Origin: Phyllobacterium phragmitis
Lineage (GTDB): Bacteria > Pseudomonadota > Alphaproteobacteria > Rhizobiales > Rhizobiaceae
Assembly (NCBI RefSeq): GCF_002980495.1
Contig: NZ_PVBR01000018.1
Span: 1 to 64,000 of the forward strand
Length of the DNA: 64,000 bases
Direction: 5' to 3'
The translations under genes and the position numbers were made by a program. Positions 61,805 through 64,000 of the stretch are shown piece after piece (positions within the stretch are counted from its first letter, which is position 1; the number at the start of each line of letters is the position of its first letter). Below the pieces are notes generated by a model, which saw only the letters and a list, made by a program, of their open reading frames with translations, made no database searches and was not told the DNA's origin.

Positions 61805-64000
61805 CTACTCCGCCGGCGCCGGCTTTCTCGCCGCGTGCTCCAGTTCGCGCTGCAAACGGGCATGCTCCTCGGCTTTCGGCTTGGTGAAACGACCGAGCAG
61901 GAGATAGGCGACGGGCGTCACATAGAGCGTCGCCACGGTGGCAAGGCCGAGGCCGCCGACGATGACCCAGCCGAGCGCGATACGCGCCTCGGCGCCGGCG
62001 CCGCTTGCCAATACCAGCGGCACGCCGCCGAGCACGGCGCAGATCATGGTCATCGTCACCGGGCGCAGGCGGATATTCGCGGCCTCCTCGATCGCCTCGC
62101 GCACGCTCAAGCCCTTGTCACGCAACTGATCAGCGAATTCGACGATGAGAATGCCGTTCTTGGCCATGATGCCGACGAGGAGGACAAGGCCGATCTGGCT
62201 ATAGACGTTGAGGCTTGTTCCCGTCATCAGCATGGCAAAGACGGCGCAGCCGAGACCGAGCGGCACGGTCGCCATGACGATCAGCGCGCTGATGAAACTT
62301 TCGAACTGGGCCGCCAGGACGAGCAGGATGATGACGATGGCGAAGCCGAAGGTGATTGCCAGGCCGGTGGAGGTTTCGCCCAGCGTCTGCGCTTCCGCCA
62401 GCGGAATGATGCGCGAGCCGGCGGGCAGGAATGGCGCCGCTATTTCCTGTGCGGCCGCATAGGCATTGCCGAGCGCGAAGCCCGGACGGAGGCCCGAAGT
62501 GATCGCGACGGAGCGCATCCGCTGCTCGCGGTTGAGTTGCGGCGGCACGGCTTTCTCGACAACGCTAGCGATGGAAGACATCGGCACGTAGCGCCCGTCC
62601 CCCGTCTTCATGAAGATGTTTTCAAGATCGGTCGGATCGTTGATCGGATTCGTCGTGGAAACGAGTTTGACGTCGAAACTGCGGTCGCCGATATAGACCG
62701 AGCCGATCTTGCGCCCGTCGAGGACGGACTGGACGGCATTGGCGAGCCCTGTGATATCGATGCCGAGATCGGAAGCGCGTTCGCGGTTGATATCGACCGA
62801 GAGCTGCGGCTGCGTCGGCTCGACCGAAAGGCGCGGCTGCTGGAAGCGGGGATCCTTTTCCATCGCCGCAACGACATTCTGGGCGGCCGTCTGGAGATCC
62901 GCATAATTATTGCCGACCAGCGCGAATTGCAGTCCGTTGCCCGCGCCGCGGATGCCGAGGCTGTTGGGCTGGGCAGCGAAGATGCGTATGCCGGTGACGG
63001 GCTCAAGCCTCTTCTGCACATCGGCCATGATCTGCTGCTGGGTGCGACTACGCTCACCCCAGGGCGCAAGCCTCAGGACGATGAAGCCGTTGTTCGATGA
63101 GCCGCCCGAACCGGCGATGGCGAAGGTGCTCTCGATCTCGCCGGAATCGTGCAGCGGCTGGAGCAGCGCTTCGATCCGGTCGATCTGCGACTGCAGGAAC
63201 TCGATGCTGATGCCCTGAGGCCCATTGAGGCGCAGGAACGCGATGGCGCGATCTTCGCTCGGTGTCAGTTCCTGGCGTATCAGCCCATAAGCGCCGTAAG
63301 ATATGGCCGCGAAGAGAACCGCCACGATGACGACGATCAGCGGGGCCGAAAGGCAGGCATGGAGGCTCACCCGGTAAAACCGGGCGAGCAGGCCGCCGAA
63401 ACGCCTGATCATGCCGGGCGAATGGTTGATATCCTCATGATGCACCGCGGCTTCGGTCAGGAAGCGCGAGGCAAGCATCGGACAAAGCGTCAACGCGACG
63501 ATAGAAGACAGGAAAACCGCCATCGCCAGCACGAAGCCGAATTCGCGGAAGAGCCCGCCGGTCTGCCCCGGCAGGAAGGAGATCGGCACGAAGACGGCAA
63601 CGAGGGTCAGCGTCGTGGCGATGACGGCGAAGAACACCTCCTCGGTCCCCAATACGGCTGCCGCGCGCGGACCGATGCCCAGGTTGCGGCGGCGCACGAT
63701 GTTTTCAAGCACGACGATCGCATCGTCGACCACGAGGCCGGTGGCGAGCACCAGCGCCAGCAGCGTCAGGATATTGACCGAGAAGCCGGCGAGATAGATG
63801 GCCGCGAACGTACCGATCAGCGCGACCGGCAGCGAGATGGCCGGGATCAGCGTGGCGCGAATATCCCACAGAAACAGGAATATGATCAGGATGACGATGA
63901 GGACGGAGGCGATCAGCGCGATTTCGACCTCGTGAATAGCACCGTTGATGAACGTGGCGTCATCGCTGGTGACGCGAAGCTCGACGCCTTGCGGCAGGGT
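61805..64000 (-). CDS. RND efflux permease (HAE1 family), 5' part outside the window
   Basis: The last 731 residues of an AcrB-like permease; the frame remains open to the window edge, so the true start lies beyond 64000 and the internal Met at 63751 is not the start. Visible are TLPQGVELRV in the first periplasmic domain, the proton-relay [35 protein letters not shown] and AKNGILIVEFADQL. The C-terminus is a charged tail ending AARKPAPAE. It is clearly different from the bepE product. The partner fusion protein would be expected upstream, beyond the edge. Confidence 0.92.
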   Translation of the reverse strand, partial: TLPQGVELRVTSDDATFINGAIHEVEIALIASVLIVILIIFLFLWDIRATLIPAISLPVALIGTFAAIYLAGFSVNILTLLALVLATGLVVDDAIVVLENIVRRRNLGIGPRAAAVLGTEEVFFAVIATTLTLVAVFVPISFLPGQTGGLFREFGFVLAMAVFLSSIVALTLCPMLASRFLTEAAVHHEDINHSPGMIRRFGGLLARFYRVSLHACLSAPLIVVIVAVLFAAISYGAYGLIRQELTPSEDRAIAFLRLNGPQGISIEFLQSQIDRIEALLQPLHDSGEIESTFAIAGSGGSSNNGFIVLRLAPWGERSRTQQQIMADVQKRLEPVTGIRIFAAQPNSLGIRGAGNGLQFALVGNNYADLQTAAQNVVAAMEKDPRFQQPRLSVEPTQPQLSVDINRERASDLGIDITGLANAVQSVLDGRKIGSVYIGDRSFDVKLVSTTNPINDPTDLENIFMKTGDGRYVPMSSIASVVEKAVPPQLNREQRMRSVAITSGLRPGFALGNAYAAAQEIAAPFLPAGSRIIPLAEAQTLGETSTGLAITFGFAIVIILLVLAAQFESFISALIVMATVPLGLGCAVFAMLMTGTSLNVYSQIGLVLLVGIMAKNGILIVEFADQLRDKGLSVREAIEEAANIRLRPVTMTMICAVLGGVPLVLASGAGAEARIALGWVIVGGLGLATVATLYVTPVAYLLLGRFTKPKAEEHARLQRELEHAARKPAPAE

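Noticed and set aside
1-64000. CRISPR arrays, tRNA or rRNA genes, prophage genes
   Set aside because: No regularly spaced repeats, cloverleaf-like sequence, rRNA motif or phage structural gene was recognised on either strand.

Overview
The window reads as a chromosomal segment of an alphaproteobacterium of the order Rhizobiales (Hyphomicrobiales), probably near Brucellaceae or Phyllobacteriaceae. The grounds are gene content and layout: a bepR / bepDE efflux locus arranged as in Brucella, a RutR-preTA-hydA pyrimidine degradation locus with an NMT1-type ABC importer, an L-arabinonate/xylonate-type IlvD/Edd dehydratase, and rhizobial-style palindromic intergenic repeats. This is recognition by eye; no database search was run.

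Layout. 1-8.2 kb is an accessory, partly decayed stretch: the end of an unknown gene, a hipBA toxin-antitoxin pair with an AT-rich promoter carrying repeated half-sites, a fragment of an IS1595-type transposase joined to a fragment of an ABC-transporter ATPase, a LysR regulator divergent from a short-chain dehydrogenase and a secreted lipocalin-like protein, an MFS DHA2 exporter, and a yegD (Hsp70-like) gene cut off after about 130 codons. 8.2-34.7 kb is a surface-polysaccharide cluster of about 22 genes in seven alternating transcription blocks. It holds fcl, four GT4 and two GT2 glycosyltransferases, an asparagine-synthase-type amidotransferase, a LbH acetyltransferase, a polymerase-like membrane protein, a DUF218 protein, a WecA-like initiating phosphosugar transferase, a flippase, a pyruvyl-transferase-family protein, and a sugar-modification set (class III aminotransferase, DUF4038 hydrolase, epimerase/reductase, DUF4910 aminopeptidase-like protein, RfbC-like epimerase, sugar C-methyltransferase, RfbF-like cytidylyltransferase, PIG-L deacetylase). 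No 4,6-dehydratase is visible for the cytidylyltransferase to feed, so the final sugar is unknown. This set is the best candidate for undescribed chemistry.

34.7-48.3 kb is core and efflux: ndh, a TetR regulator, bepE-bepD, divergent bepR with an AcrR-like palindrome between them, a DUF924 protein, a FadD with a Lys/Ala-rich N-terminal extension, a HAD phosphatase, an AstE/AspA-family deacylase and pgi. 48.6-51.0 kb carries a pentonate-type dehydratase and a CoxG-like protein. 51.2-61.7 kb is the pyrimidine degradation locus: preT-preA, rutR on the opposite strand, a 44-codon small ORF with a strong ribosome binding site, an amidohydrolase (probable beta-ureidopropionase), dihydropyrimidinase, and an ABC importer (ATPase, two permeases, binding protein). 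RutR-box-like palindromes lie before preT and between rutR and the amidohydrolase gene. The importer operon is interrupted by a 159-bp element with 46-bp nearly perfect inverted arms. The window ends inside a second RND efflux permease gene.

No tRNA, rRNA, CRISPR array, prophage or replication origin was seen.
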